A DNA stretch of 60,050 bases from Hirudo medicinalis (lineage: Eukaryota > Annelida > Clitellata > Hirudinida > Hirudinidae). The translations under genes and the position numbers were made by a program. Shown here one piece after another: positions 26,401 to 37,299 of the stretch (positions are counted from its first letter, which is position 1; every line of letters starts with the position of its first letter). The notes under the pieces were generated by a model. That model was not told the DNA's origin. It saw nothing but the letters and a program-made list of their open reading frames with translations, and did no database searches. The DNA lies in assembly GCA_011800805.1 (NCBI GenBank), contig MPNW01000104.1, positions 63,270 to 123,319 of the forward strand. Reading direction: 5' to 3'.

Positions 26401-26691
26401 AAAGAGTGTTGCACAGGCAATCACGTCTGGTAACAAGATACATGATTGTGCTTAGCAACAATTTATCAGTTTGTTATCTGGTTTCTGTTATTAGCAACTT
26501 GATTTGATATCAATTTAACATCCCAGAAAGAAGGGGGTGGATCTGCCCACCTGCCACCCTGAGGACGGCCCGGTCTGCTCGGTCGAGTTGCAAGGCTCCC
26601 AGAGGCAGGTACAAGTCGAGTCTCGGTTCCTTCGAAAATGCTCCGCACCAGGAATGACGATCCCAGTCTCTGTAAGACGCCATGGCTTTCT
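192..26691 (-). CDS. Spectraplakin (MACF1/dystonin/Shot family), 3' end outside window
   Basis: Giant cytolinker expected to join actin to microtubules. Visible order: start exon, CH1, CH2, plakin domain with SH3-like segment, plectin repeats split over two giant exons with acidic arrays, then spectrin repeats. I traced 33 coding exons (about 6,150 residues); every junction has a GT donor, AG acceptor and matching phase. The start is taken at the ATG whose first base is 26683, in a strong context (GCCATGG); the exon begins at an acceptor (26691), so spliced 5' UTR or further coding exons upstream are possible. The last exon seen ends at a donor at 192 and the frame is still open, so the EF-hand/GAR end lies left of base 1. 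CH domains, the VPSVCF motif and plectin repeats together identify the family; orthology to a single vertebrate gene cannot be decided. Confidence 0.95.
4881..9523 (-). CDS. Spectraplakin giant exon 25: acidic repeats, hydrophobic segment, plectin repeats, first rod repeats
   Basis: A 4,643-base exon (1,547 codons plus a split codon), separated from exon 24 by an intron of only 105 bases. Residues 1-480 are highly acidic and Lys-rich; about residues 260-460 contain four copies of a 56-residue unit ([20 protein letters not shown]). Residues about 510-534 form an uncharged hydrophobic stretch rich in Gly, Ala and Val. Residues about 694-1118 hold plectin repeats ([43 protein letters not shown]). 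After a Ser/acidic linker, about residues 1268-1547 are spectrin-repeat helices ([15 protein letters not shown]). It leaves in phase 0. Confidence 0.93.
7922..7993 (-). other. Hydrophobic 24-residue segment inside spectraplakin exon 25
   Basis: Reads [20 protein letters not shown] then AIAEA, with no charge between its flanking Lys and Glu. It sits between the acidic array and the plectin repeats, in surroundings that are otherwise almost all charged. Its length and composition fit a membrane-inserting helix or a buried hairpin; no function is assigned. Confidence 0.7.
8140..8735 (-). repeat. Four-copy 168-bp acidic repeat in spectraplakin exon 25
   Basis: Matching starts of the EKIDIKD motif lie near 8698, 8529, 8361 and 8193, so the unit is 168 bases or 56 residues. 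The middle copies are nearly identical at DNA level; the outer ones have lost or changed a few residues. Composition is about half Asp, Glu and Lys, suggesting an extended or single-helix charged segment. Confidence 0.9.
9629..16433 (-). CDS. Spectraplakin giant exon 24: plectin repeats and 13-copy acidic repeat array
   Basis: A single 6,805-base exon, uninterrupted for 2,268 codons, bounded by acceptor TTTTACAG and donor AAAAG/GTTTGC. Residues 1-220 are acidic and Ser-rich. Residues about 224-565 hold plectin-type repeats (turns such as [18 protein letters not shown] and [11 protein letters not shown]). Residues about 708-1990 are 13 tandem copies of a unit of about 103 residues with a near-invariant core ([11 protein letters not shown], then [12 protein letters not shown]). 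The tail is again acidic. It enters in phase 0 and leaves in phase 1. Plectin repeats in other plakins bind intermediate filaments or act as isoform-specific regions; I do not recognise the 13-copy unit and assign it no function. Confidence 0.93.
10462..14310 (-). repeat. 13-copy tandem protein-coding repeat (about 309 bp unit) in spectraplakin exon 24
   Basis: The Cys-Leu-Lys-Asp core of each copy lies near plus-strand positions 14290, 13990, 13680, 13367, 13041, 12766, 12441, 12115, 11790, 11476, 11161, 10855 and 10583, a mean spacing of about 309 bases (103 residues). The core has one Cys per unit, a PSLEDDEF segment and a likely amphipathic helix ([10 protein letters not shown]), followed by EPEDL and SKEELQ. 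The 40-50 residues between cores are acidic and far more variable. The N-terminal copy lacks the LKD and is most diverged. Confidence 0.95.
16553..21470 (-). CDS. Spectraplakin exons 9-23: plakin domain
   Basis: Exons 21351..21470, 20727..20822, 20503..20636, 19845..19938, 19548..19723, 18917..19124, 18722..18862, 18571..18651, 18203..18364, 17959..18129, 17659..17817, 17408..17578, 17170..17333, 16998..17112 and 16553..16909. The peptides are helical spectrin-repeat segments in plakin order, for example [18 protein letters not shown] then [12 protein letters not shown]. Exons 17408..17578 and 17170..17333 encode the SH3-like insert, recognised by the motif VPSVCF. The last exon ends in an acidic, Ser-rich linker leading into the plectin-repeat exons. 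Family knowledge: this module binds membrane and junction partners. The exon at 18722..18862 has two possible acceptors 12 bases apart, both in frame; the donor at 18917 (GTGCTC) is weak. Confidence 0.9.
20206..20491. repeat. Microsatellite duplicated around an N in a spectraplakin intron
   Basis: AAT and GAT/GAC runs followed by AACAACAGC and an AAT run ending ATATAACCATAAT occur twice, left and right of the N at 20352. Either unmerged contig ends or a tandem duplication. It lies in the intron between 19938 and 20503, so the coding sequence is not affected. Confidence 0.75.
21619..26683 (-). CDS. Spectraplakin exons 1-8: start exon and actin-binding CH1-CH2
   Basis: Exons 26551..26683, 25939..26000, 25583..25675, 24843..24920, 24018..24110, 22601..22770, 22226..22341 and 21619..21725. 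Exon 1 gives a 44-residue leader starting [10 protein letters not shown] and ending ADRAVLRVA, the usual lead-in to plakin CH1. CH1 carries [19 protein letters not shown], then [35 protein letters not shown] and [17 protein letters not shown], the classical actin-binding CH1 signatures. CH2 has [46 protein letters not shown] and [17 protein letters not shown]. By family knowledge this pair binds F-actin. Introns here are the longest in the gene, up to about 1.25 kb, and carry simple repeats. Confidence 0.94.
24290..24375. repeat. CATT/CATC tetranucleotide repeat in a spectraplakin intron
   Basis: About 20 tandem four-base units, ATTC then ATCC, within the intron between the CH1 exons at 24110 and 24843. 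Confidence 0.9.
25765..25880. repeat. 30-bp minisatellite, four copies
   Basis: Unit CTGATCGATTATTAATCAAT plus about ten bases, in alternating variants (TTAATC / TTAACC), so the true period may be 60. Intronic, between CH1 exons. Confidence 0.85.
26115..26265. repeat. 29-bp AT-rich minisatellite, about five copies
   Basis: Unit CATATGACAATATAACAATA plus an AT tail of nine bases. Nearly identical copies, in the intron between spectraplakin exons 1 and 2. Confidence 0.88.
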
Positions 26692-27109
26692 CTGTGGAAA
26701 AGACAGGACACGGCGTCAGTTTTAGTGAACAGAGTGGAAGATTAATTTTTATGTTATATTTCTACCTCACTGTTTTTTTTACCAAAACTTTTTTTTATAA
26801 ATTTACATTTTAAAATGCAAACACAATTCTAAAAACCAACTAACTGTTCTGTTTCGTTTGGCTCCTCTTTCTGTAAGTCTTGGCAATGCTTAAAAGTTTT
26901 TAAATGAAAAACAAAAGCAATTTGAAATAATACTAATGAGAGTACAAAATTTAAAATAATCAATTTATAATCAGTTGAAATCCTAAAAGGCTAAAAGAAG
27001 AACGACCGTTCACAATAAGACGAGGTACAAATGCAGAAGCGGCTAATACATAAAGAGAGACAAAATGCTGGCTGATTGGTGTCTTCTGTGCAGAAGCTTT
27101 ACAAACAAA

Positions 27110-27202
27110 ATGGCCGCAGCAGAAACCGATTGCAATGATGGACAAGTGATTCGAATTGGTCAGTATTTAATAACAGGCGCAACAGTGACTGCGAAAGAAT
27201 AA
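27110..27202 (+). CDS. Possible short ORF or first coding exon (30 codons), diverging from spectraplakin
   Basis: ATG in a fair context (caaaATGGCC) opens a 30-codon frame beginning MAAAETDCNDGQ, with a GTCAGT donor-like site inside it. The AAAATGGC start also resembles the YY1 core found at some animal promoters. It lies just before the GC-rich patch at 27.19-27.30 kb, so it could be the first exon of a plus-strand gene, or chance. I could not find a matching downstream exon. Low confidence. Confidence 0.15.
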   Translation: MAAAETDCNDGQVIRIGQYLITGATVTAKE

Positions 27203-27305
27203 GTCGGGGATAACGGGAGTGGGCGCTTTAATCGGTTTCCAAGGCGACGAGGCCCCAAACTAGAAGCACGCCCCTTGCCCCGGTGGCTGCTCAATTAGAT
27301 TCTTC
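27190..27305. promoter_or_regulatory. GC-rich candidate promoter upstream of spectraplakin
   Basis: A short GC- and CpG-richer island in AT-rich surroundings, with GGGCG, ACGCCCC and CCCCGG elements that resemble Sp1/KLF boxes and a GGGCGC element. It lies about 0.5 kb upstream of the first spectraplakin coding exon found and on the correct side for its start. No TATA box was identified. Inference only. Confidence 0.35.
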
Positions 27306-27663
27306 TGCGATATTCCTTGTCTTCTTGCCTGTGCCCCTGTGATTGTGTCTTGTCCTCAGATAAAAGATGAATATCCTGGTCAAGACACCTGGACAAAAAA
27401 GTGATAAAAGCCAAATTGTCAGCAATTCCAGATGCATTAGAAGGCTAAATTATTTAATTTAACTAAATTATCAAATTCCACAACAACGAAAAAATCCAAA
27501 AGATTTGAATGATAATATTAAGTATAATTTTATTATAAATTTTGATGAGTACTAAGTAGTTTAAATGCCTCTGAAGGTCATTTGTTGAAGGTTATCCAAA
27601 GAGGTTTTTAAGGAGTTTAATAATAATAACAATAATAATAGTGATGATGATGATGATGATGAT

Positions 27664-27716
<53 letters not shown>

Positions 27717-30700
27717 TAATAATAATAATAACTATAATAAGAATCACTCAAGAGCAGTACCAAGTTTAAATGCCCTCCAAGCAAAGGGAAACAAAATACA
27801 TTTCAAACTGTTTATCTTAATTCTGAAAGATTATTCAACACAAAGTAGATAGGCCAAGTGTTTGACAGAGATAATTCAGGAATTCTTTTGAGATCAACCA
27901 GCACAGACGAAGAAAAAACAATGCTAGATCATGCAGAACATACCATCCAAGAAGATGAATAATATTGCACATCAACAGAGAGATTCCAGTCCACAGACTA
28001 CGTCTGCAACTTTCACAGAAGTCGTGCAATAAATGCCAGACGATCGTGCCAATGGACGTTCATCCTTTAGCATCACCAATAGAAGTTCACCATTTAGCAT
28101 CACCAATAGAAGTTCACCATTTAGCATCATGCAATCTAAACATACATGGATTCAAAATACTGCAAAGTTCTGTAACGCACTTTGATGATGTTGGGATCAA
28201 AAGATCAACTTGTTGTTTACTTGATTAACTCGGTACTTAACATTAACTCAACTAGTTTACTAATCAGTATGAATCATCTTAACGAGGAAGAAATAACAGG
28301 ATTAATTATTTTCTACCACCATCAACATCACCCAAGCTAAAAATAACCCAACTTAAAAGAACAAAAAAAAATCTTTGCATGAGTCACGCAGCCATGTGTT
28401 GCTTCAAATGAGAGATGATTATCATCACCGGCCTCGTCATTCGCGGATTCAATAGCTCAGAACGTTTGGCATGTTTCAAGCAAATGCATGAATAGAAGTT
28501 GATTGATGAAGAGAAACAGAAGAATTCCCCACTGGAATTTTCTTCCTCTTTTCGAAGAAAAAAAGATGGATTCACACTATCGGGAGTCAAGAATTCGGTT
28601 CACAAATCAGATGCAAGGTCGTTTAAAAGATACATCATCTGGAGTTAGCGACCTTGGCCATAATCCGACAACAAACATTCGAGCATCTGATAATTCAACA
28701 ATGACCGAATACCTTTGTTTGTCATTCACCAGTGCATGATGTTCTAATAGTTTGCTTACAAACCCAACTCAAAACTCAAGCCACTTCACCTGTTCACAGC
28801 TGCCAATGCACAAAGCTAAGGCATAGCAGCTGACCCATCTCACAAACCCTTGCTTAACTGTCATTAAGATGTGAAATGTAATGCATTTTCCAATGAATGC
28901 ATACTTAAATATTGATTAAATTCTTACAAATACTTAAATGCACTTTCCTGGTTCTACCGAGAGTGCATTTGATTGTCGTTTGCTTTCAGAAAATGAATGC
29001 ATTTCAGTTGATGTAAGAGACAATAAAATTGATGAGATGAACATGCTTTTGATTTCATGCCTTCTAAAGAGACTAATTTATACCAGAATATAATTATCCC
29101 AGCATATACCTTATTATAGCTGTAGCATTCAGTCTAAAATCATTTTCCCAAATGCAAAGCACAAAATGATTCAAAAATAAAAAAAAATTAATCACATTGC
29201 TACTCGAGCAAATTTTAAAAATTTATATAAACGTTTAATTTAATGACTTTAATGACTTAAAAAATGTCATTAAAGAAAAAAACTAAAACTAAAACATAAT
29301 ATTTCAATATTTCAACTTATTTTATAAGGCTATCAAAAATTTTTCCATTAAATTAAAATCTATATCGCCATCATTATTAATAATTTAATAACAACTATAT
29401 TATGTGGCTTCAAAGTATTTTGTATTACAAAAATAATTGCAAAAATTTATGGCATATAAATTCTACAAAATAATATGTAAGCAAATCTTGCTCCTCAACT
29501 TAGAACTTGAAAGCAGCATTATAAAAAGCCTATATTGTCAATTATTAGTAGTTCAATGCCAACAGCTGACCACCTATTCTGATTTCTGTAAAGTTTACAG
29601 ACAGTAAAGTTTAGTCTCAAATCATGTTTAACACCAATAAGTTGTGGCCTCAACAACTTTTATTAAAGTAATGTAAAGTACAAAAACATGCATTTCATAT
29701 TTGCACTAAATTGCTACGCCAGACATCATATTTTTAATGACTACCAAATTATAATAATAAAAAAAAACACATTGGAATGAAGTAGAAATGAGCTAAAAAC
29801 AACATATAATTTCAAATTGACACAATTACCAACCACTTATTAAATAAAAAATAAATAATTACAATGAAATATGTTCAAATCGCAAGATGTGACTCACTCG
29901 AAAAGTCCGATGCATCAATGTACCAGCAAACACAGCTCTCGGTTAAACTAACATCGTAATTCTAAATATAGACGCTTAATAAATAATTATGGCCTGATAC
30001 CTTTTCATAAAATATACATAATGTTAATTGGTGTTTTTATTAATCCGTAATTAAACATCGACTTAATTTATTTTTCCGACTAATACAGGTCGGCATTTAC
30101 TTTTCATTCCCTAAACATCAAATAACTCGATCAAACGAATATTCCGAAAAAATTATTAAAAACTAATATCATTGCGAATAAATAATCAGTTTAATCTAAC
30201 TCAGCTTATTAAATTTGCGCATGAAAGGCAAACAAAATCGCACCTGATTCTGGAAGGTTATTACCGTTTCATTAAAGAAATCCAGGAAAAACACATCTCA
30301 TTTGTGGAGAAATTAAATGAACTAGCTTCAAATCACGGCGAACTATTTATATTGGTTTTTAAAATAAGTATGTGTTTTATTCTGCGGTTTTTAGCCATGC
30401 CAAAATTCATTTTCGGTCTTGCCTCTCAGGCTGCGTATGCTCTGGTAATAGGTAATCTGGTCTTAGGTAATCTCGATAATTGGTTTTATTTATTTACTCA
30501 ACATATTTTCGGAATCGATAGGTTTGCTTGATTGCAATTGGTTCTGCTAACTTATTTATTAAATCGATCTTTTTTAAATATCAAACCATTTATCTTAAGT
30601 GAACTAATTGAAAAATTACTTATCTTCTATGTTGTTCATCATTTGAATCATTTGATGTTCGTTTATTTAAGGGCCATTTCACAAATAGATGATTAGAACA

Positions 30701-30998
30701 GAATCATTCAGACTCAACTCAATGCACTTGTGTTTTAATAGCACAACATGCATCGCAAAGATGAAGGAATTGCAGCAGTAACATGAAATAAAAATGAAAC
30801 ATCATTATATGTTGAAAACATTCCAAGATCGAAGAATGCGAAAAGATTAAAAGTTAAACAAACATATACATCGAAACAAGAAAAAAACAAAAATATTTTT
30901 AAAGTATTCATAAAGTATCCGCTTTATAATTCATAGCCAGGGTTTTGGCGCTAATGGAACAAGTCTTCGTGGACAATGTGTGAACTATTCAAATGGAT
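27306..30998. other. Non-coding AT-rich interval with short tandem repeats
   Basis: No convincing gene. It holds a GAT then GACGAT run (about 27,640-27,716), a 27-base unit repeated two to three times (about 28,055-28,130), and long AT-rich stretches (29-30 kb). One plus-strand open frame near 30.19-30.53 kb is described separately. Upstream exons of spectraplakin isoforms could be hidden here. Confidence 0.6.
30187..30531 (+). other. Unrecognised plus-strand open frame, no ATG
   Basis: An open frame of about 115 codons, long for such AT-rich sequence. The first half is charged and helical (FAHERQTKSH, FIKEIQEKHISFVEKL), the second has two hydrophobic segments with FGLASQAAYALVIGNLVLG. There is no ATG near its beginning, so it would have to be an internal exon or a gene relic; an AATCAG acceptor-like site precedes it. 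I recognise no family. Confidence 0.2.
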
Positions 30999-31763
30999 TC
31001 ACACCGGAGATTCCAGCTTCCTTTCGGCTTTCCATCCTATGTATATATTCCAGAACAAAGCTATGACATTGATGAAGATGATTTGAAATTTAAGAGGAAG
31101 CAAATAAAAATTTATCATCTGAGCCAATGGCCAAACTTTGTAACTGTCCATTAGGGTGGGGTACATATCTCTTTTGATTCTACTATTTATTTCATGCAGT
31201 CCGTCTCCCCTGAGCGCTGCCAACGCAGTCAAGTAAATGAGAAGGTATAGCGGCAAAAATAGAACCTTCAAATGGAAAAAAGTCCTTTGTTCAAACGAAA
31301 ACTTAACTCAAATGAATTTATCTTAAGCATTCATTAATAGTTAAATCACCTGATCGAGAAGTATTTTCCATATGGTCGTCGCAGTCCTTGTTCCTCTCGC
31401 CACATATTTATCCAAAGCGGAGTACCAATAGTACATTCCAGGTCCTGCCAAACAGAATCCAAGCCCGAGGAAACGTGAAAGCCTCTCGAGATCAAGACTT
31501 GAAATTCGTCTTGATTCCAAAATTGTCTGAGCAATAGTATCACCTATTCCCATGACTAAACCAGTGTTGATGGCACTAGCCATGCACGGTCGAGATTCCA
31601 GAAAGTTGGACAGACGCCATTTCCATTTCTGTCCAGAATGATGGAATGGGTTGTATTTGCGCTCATTTAGGTGCAGGTCTTTCGATAAGTATCGGGCTAA
31701 ATGCCATCTTTTGATGTTACTTTTGAAAGAGATGCATCGAATGAGAATCGAAAAGGGATTCAT
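30999..31763 (-). CDS. Mpv17/PMP22-family membrane protein
   Basis: Two exons, 31350..31763 and 30999..31265, give 226 residues. The family consists of small multi-pass proteins of the inner mitochondrial or peroxisomal membrane. Visible signatures: TGLVMGIGDTIAQ near the first membrane segment, RLSRFLGLGFCLAGPGMYYW, the LLDQVLFLPLYLL motif spanning the splice junction, and the C-terminal signature VWPLAQMINFYLLPL followed by FINVIALFWNIYIGW. The 58-residue N-terminus before the first membrane segment is basic, as expected of a mitochondrial presequence and as in the MPV17L2 branch, but the exact subfamily is not certain. Donor CAG/GTGATT and acceptor TTTGAAG are in phase 0. It lies between YKT6 and the spectraplakin on the same strand. 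Confidence 0.9.
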
Positions 31764-33380
31764 AATAACTAGAATTGAGACAAACTTAAAGAGTTAAAAG
31801 TATTTTTAGCCTGACGCGATGTCGATGCATCTAAGGTATCCAAATTCTGCAGCAATCAATCAATCGATCCTGCGTATTAATGGCATTGTTCATATGTCAA
31901 AAGAGTTTTTGAAATCATCTATTGGCGAGTTACAAATAGTTTTAATCTGCTAAATTTTCCACATGCGAAATACATTTCACTTGCCACTTTTAAGAACTGA
32001 CAATTAACGCGTAAAAGTGAACTTTGGAACGTAAACATATAAAATCCAAGATGTGTCTCAAACAGAGTAACTTAAAACCTTTAAAGGACTCTTGTGTTAT
32101 GAGAATATCAATGAAGTGGGTAATTTAAATGCTTATTATATCATAGGAATCAATCTCTGGTAGCTATGCTACATAGGTAGGAGTACATTATCCGAGACAT
32201 TAGTGGATAGCAGCCTTTGTCTACTCCCGTTAAAGATTCACTTAAGAACATTTAATTTTTCAATTTTAAAGAAAAAGTTTAGCATTTTTTTGGGTCAAAT
32301 TTCTTAATAAGATGGATAATCCTAACCACTGACAATTTGATGGTGGTTATTTTGTTCCCTTTTTGTTTTATGTTTCAGAAAACCTAAAGGATGTTTTAAG
32401 AAATACTCTCAAAATCTGATGGACTTGTAACGTGGTCTCCATTATCATTGTAAAGATTAGATGCAATCAGGAGCGGATCTAGGACATTGGCGGGGGGTCG
32501 CAAACTAGAACCAGCGGCGGATTTAGGGGCACAGCTACTAACATTTTCGTCCAAAGTCATAAATTATTGAAATAACAAAAAAAAATTCAAGTAAAACAGA
32601 TTTTATTTATTTTTAGAGCCCTCTCCGACCCTCCTAAATCCACCATTGCGAGCAATGAACGTTTAAAAAGAGTAAAAGGCAGGATGATGGTCTGTAGGAG
32701 TCCGCAATACCCTATCCAGGATCCACCTCAAAACCAGAAAAATTGTTTGAGAGCATCCATAAATCTTGGCAGATCCATATCAAACATTCACGATGTCTTG
32801 AAATTGCATATTATGTTCATAAATATTTTCTTCGAGATATTTCTTGAAAGTAATTTCTTTAAAATTTAAGGAAAGTTATTCATTGTTTCACTTCTGTAAC
32901 AAATGCAAATTTTGTTAATGAAACTAATTAAAAATGTTCATCCAGGTTTTCTGGGGCTCACGCAACGTAAAATTTTCAAAACTTTTCACGCCAATTCGTG
33001 TCAGGCTGATATTTGCTTGAACGAATTTTGAAACAACTTTTGCAGCAATTCTTTTTTTTTATTAGAATAACAACGGCGAGACATCTTTTTTGACAAAAAT
33101 CATTGTACAGTAGAGAGAAATAATCACGAAATCAAACTTTGAAGTAAAAAAAAAACTATCCGATAAATCCAAAAATATAAATGTATTTAAAATAACTTCG
33201 ATTTGCAAAAATATATTATAATATAAAATTGTTTAAAACTAAATATTAAAATTGTCTTCGCTAAGAGCAAATATGATTAAGATTCAGTTGCTGTGGCAAC
33301 GGCATATTGCCAACAACAACACGTCACCGGCGATGTACAATATAATATGCGTCCTCGGCCTCGATGTCGTTGGATTCACT
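31764..33380. other. Intergenic interval between Mpv17-like gene and YKT6
   Basis: Nothing recognisable as a gene. It should contain the Mpv17-like promoter at its left end and the YKT6 3' UTR at its right end. AT-rich, with no clear repeat array. Confidence 0.5.
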
Positions 33381-36061
33381 TCACAGGATGGAGCAACATT
33401 TGTTTGTTTTCTTTGCCTGGAGGACAAATGTGTGACGCTTTTTTGATTTATTATGCAAATTGTAATAATGCGGAACCTTAAGTGATCAATTTTCTAGGCT
33501 GCAATAAAATATTTATAAGCTAGTTTTATAATCTGATAAAGAATACATGAAATGTTTCTCTTGTTTCTCGTTGAGAAGAATACTACAAAATTCAATGATT
33601 TATGGGATTAAGTGATGTTGTAATCAGATAACATTTGGTTTTTATGGTCATACTGACCGTCACATAAAAGGCTTTGGCGGCTAAGCTGAGTTCTTCAGAC
33701 TGTGCAACCAAATCATCCAGTTTTTCGTCTCTTTTTAAGAGTGAATCGAGATTGCAAAACTGAAACAAATATTTGACATTTACGTTACGCAAGATTAATC
33801 TGAAATTAAGGTCAATTTTAAAAGTTAATCGTGTTTTATTTGTTATTAATTAATCTTAAATATAAACAATGAATCTTAAATATAAACAATGAATCTTAAA
33901 TATAAACAATGAATCTTAAATATAAACATTGGTATATAAAATATAACAAAGAGTTGCATCTCTATTCGAAATCAAATATTTGCTCACTCGTCCGCAAATA
34001 GAAAGAGCAAACCGATGTTTAAATGGAAAGAAGCATCTTTGATTCGTTGGTGGAATCACAATTTGGAAACGATAAACTCCCGTGATGGAAAAAGACATTT
34101 TTAAAACTTCCGAAACCAAAGTTCTTTAGAAGATTTTAATTGCAAATTAATAATTAAATAAGTAATTACCAGTTAGTAATTAAAGACCTATTATTAAATA
34201 TTGTTGAATTAGAAGCGCATTGTCAAGCTGAGCACAAAGGTGAAAACCACTCTTCAAATAGTTGTGAGCGTGTTTATCAATAATTATTTTCAGTAATAAA
34301 ATATTTTCATTAATAATCAATGTAACAATTAACCTTTTTCATGAATTATGCATAGTGTTTTAGAAACAATTCATATGAGATATATCATGGACGGAAATGC
34401 ACTCGGGAATTAATGTAACTTTGACTTCGGAGCACGAAACTTATGAGAGTCTCATGTTTCATATCTCTTCCAGTGATGAAGGCGATGATGACGATGACGA
34501 AGCCGATGATCATCCGATAAATAATTATTAAAAATATTCCGAATGTATCTTTCACTATAGTTTCACATGTAGTTATTTGTTAGAATGTAAATGTTTTCCA
34601 ACTTGATTTGAATCCAAATCGAACAAGACAGCCTACCATAACGTGTTTGGTTTCATCGACATCGCTTTGTAATTTCAGCAGAGCATCAGCTTCACTCGGG
34701 TTCTGCAAGGAATGAAACATTCATCCAGCCACGGAGGCATTAGGTGCATTAGGTCAAACATAATTCAAATGTAATCATTCTCCCCGTTTGACACGGGAGT
34801 CGAATGACTTTTATTGGTTCGAGAAGTAAATTCAACTTTAATAAAACATCAACTTTATGTTGTAAATATGAGAAATTCAGCTAAATATATTTGTCATGAA
34901 TAAGGATGAATGTGGACTGTTAAGAGAAAGGATAATTTTTAACCTGGTACTTGACAAGAACTACATCCAATTCTTTAAAATGTACCGAACTGAAAACAAA
35001 ACAGAAAAAGTTAAATTCATGTTCAATACTTAATTTCAAGAATTAAAGAAAGAAATTAGCGATTTTAAACGTGACAGCAAAGACAAGTCGACTGAACGGA
35101 AAAGAAATCTTTAAAAAAATCTTTAGAAAAGTCTTTCTAAAATCTCCTTCTAATTGTGTCTCATTACGAATTGAAACTTCACTGCAAATACGAACAACCG
35201 AGGAAATGCTCACTTCGGAGATGCCTTCTTGCAGCTTTCGAGAGAGAATTTCTGAGAAAACTCTCCAATAAACTGGAAAAATTAAGAATTTTAATTCAAT
35301 TTTTCTTCTGTCGCCATCTGCAGGATCTTTTGTTCTCGTAAGATGGCTAATTACGAGTGAGAGGCAACCACCGCAATTGGTTTTTTGATAGATTTTGGAT
35401 TTTATCGAAGGGAAATATTGTTGTTTGTTTGTTTTTTTAATTATTTGATTTGGAGTTTTGAACATCTTTTTGTCGATTTACAGATGAAATTAATCAAAAT
35501 CTTGTCAATGAAATGATTGATATTTTGAGGAAGTCATTACTCCAAACGAATGAATGACCGAAATACCCACTCACAAATGCACTCAAATACTTTTATTTTA
35601 ATTGTTAAAACATTTCTTTTTTAAGAAAAGAAAGACAATAAACACTCGCTAAAAGCGTGATTATACATGAATTATTTATAAATAAATTATCAATGAATAT
35701 TAATGAAGACTATAAATATCAATGAGCCAACCCTGGTGACGATGGACAGTGCCACTCTGGCCGGGTATTCTGAGTCAGTGATCAAAATGCCAGTGAGGTC
35801 CCCACTGCATACATGGCAGACGTAATCTGCAATCAACCTCTTCAAATTACTCTCCTGAGGACTTTGATGTTTTCAAGGGGAAAATTTCAAGAGGGAAATT
35901 TTTGTAACTTTCAAGGATGGATTTCATTTGAGCTTTGAATTCATTTTAACGAGCTCCTTAGTTGGTTCTTAAAGTTTTTACAGTATATTACTTTAATATA
36001 TTATCATTTTTTATATTATCATTATTAATTTATTAAGTAAAAATGTATTATTATTATTATT

Positions 36062-36092
<31 letters not shown>

Positions 36093-37058
36093 CCGCTAAT
36101 TATAATAAGTCAATTCAATGTAAATAATACAATCTTTACAAATACTGTTCTCAATGTCAATTATTAATTATTAAGCAGAGTACATTCCATCACCAACACA
36201 AACAACAACGAAGTAACAATTTCCACCAAGAATTGCGCCAAAATAAAAAGGACCAAAAAACAAAAAGTAAGTAAGCAAAGTAATTACTTGTGATCCCCAA
36301 AACATGGCCGGAGAACTTCTAAAACTTTCAAACGAATGAATGAACGCAGTTAAAAATAAACTCTTCAATAAATCGGAAAGAAACATTGGGCAGAAATTTT
36401 TCAGTGTGGGGTGATGGATGCTTGGGACCACCTAAGGGACACACACGGGTAGCAGCTGATACTTTGGAATGGAAAGGGTTTAAGGTCATGCCGAGTGACG
36501 GAGAGTTTTTAAGAAAGACGAAGGGAATGCATCTTTATTACTGGAGACCTTAATAAATTATTGGTTAAGCAAGGTTAAGAGGTAATACAAATCACCATGC
36601 CAAGGCGAAAGTTTATTTCTTTGACAGGCAGGAAGAGCTGACGAAAACGACGCAAAGTTGGTCTCTTTTCAAATAGATTATTTTTTTATGAGCAGAATTT
36701 TGAAGGGTTTTCCATTTCGGAATTCGAAATTCAAATTTTAAAATGTCAAATTTTTTTTGGAAATTTAAATTTTCATAACCTTCTTCCCGCACGGACAAAT
36801 GCCTCCCGTTTTCGGTTTTTTCGGCCAACATTTTCCCGCTGAAACTCATGAATTCACGAATGCTGAAAAAAAAAGAGAGAGGAAGACTAATTTGTCACAA
36901 ATGAATAGCCGCCATCAGTATAGGTAATGAGTCACTCACCTGTTCTGCTGGAAAAATCCGAACGATGACAAATCAGACGAGCTGGTAAGAAGTTTCGAGG
37001 TTCTTTGGCCAGCCTCGTTCTCTTCGACAAAGTAGACGCTGGCGTGGTACAGTTTCAT
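33381..37058 (-). CDS. YKT6: YKT6, prenylated longin-domain R-SNARE
   Basis: Eight exons: 36940..37058, 36780..36862, 35732..35826, 35214..35272, 34944..34989, 34637..34702, 33658..33759 and 33381..33416, giving 201 residues, close to the family's usual 198. It starts MKLYHASVYF and has the longin-domain pattern (SSFGFFQQN, IREFMSFSGKM, DYVCHVCSGDLTGILITDSE, YPARVA). The SNARE motif follows (NPSEADALLKLQSDVDETK, then KRDEKLDDLVAQSEELS) and the protein ends KKTNKCCSIL. The paired cysteines are, by family knowledge, palmitoylated and prenylated and allow cycling between cytosol and Golgi, endosome and vacuole membranes. All phases match. The last exon is just 36 bases and was found by looking for the expected double Cys. 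The CAAX box is CSIL rather than the vertebrate CAIM. Confidence 0.95.
33848..33930. repeat. 20-bp minisatellite, four copies
   Basis: Unit TCTTAAATATAAACAATGAA, copies almost identical; inside the YKT6 intron between 33759 and 34637. Confidence 0.88.
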
Positions 37059-37299
37059 CTTGAAAACAACTTGCTTCCTACGATAACGAGAAGCAGAAAC
37101 TATCCTGGATGTTGATCATCTCTAATCCAAGGAGTGATGTTGTTGGGGTGTTATTTCAGTACCAGTAGCGGTTAACTTAGAACGCTTACAACTGGATGTT
37201 GCCTTGTAAAGAAGATGTTCAGTTGTTCTCTGAGAAATCAGTCAAAATCAAGCCGACGATGACGATTCCAAAGCGTGACTCAGCGGCATTCAATGGACG

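Noticed and set aside
31840..31862. Alternative last exon of YKT6 with adjacent cysteines
   Set aside because: It reads DRLIDCCRIWIP and lacks a CAAX box; the exon at 33381..33416 matches the family end KKTNKCC far better.
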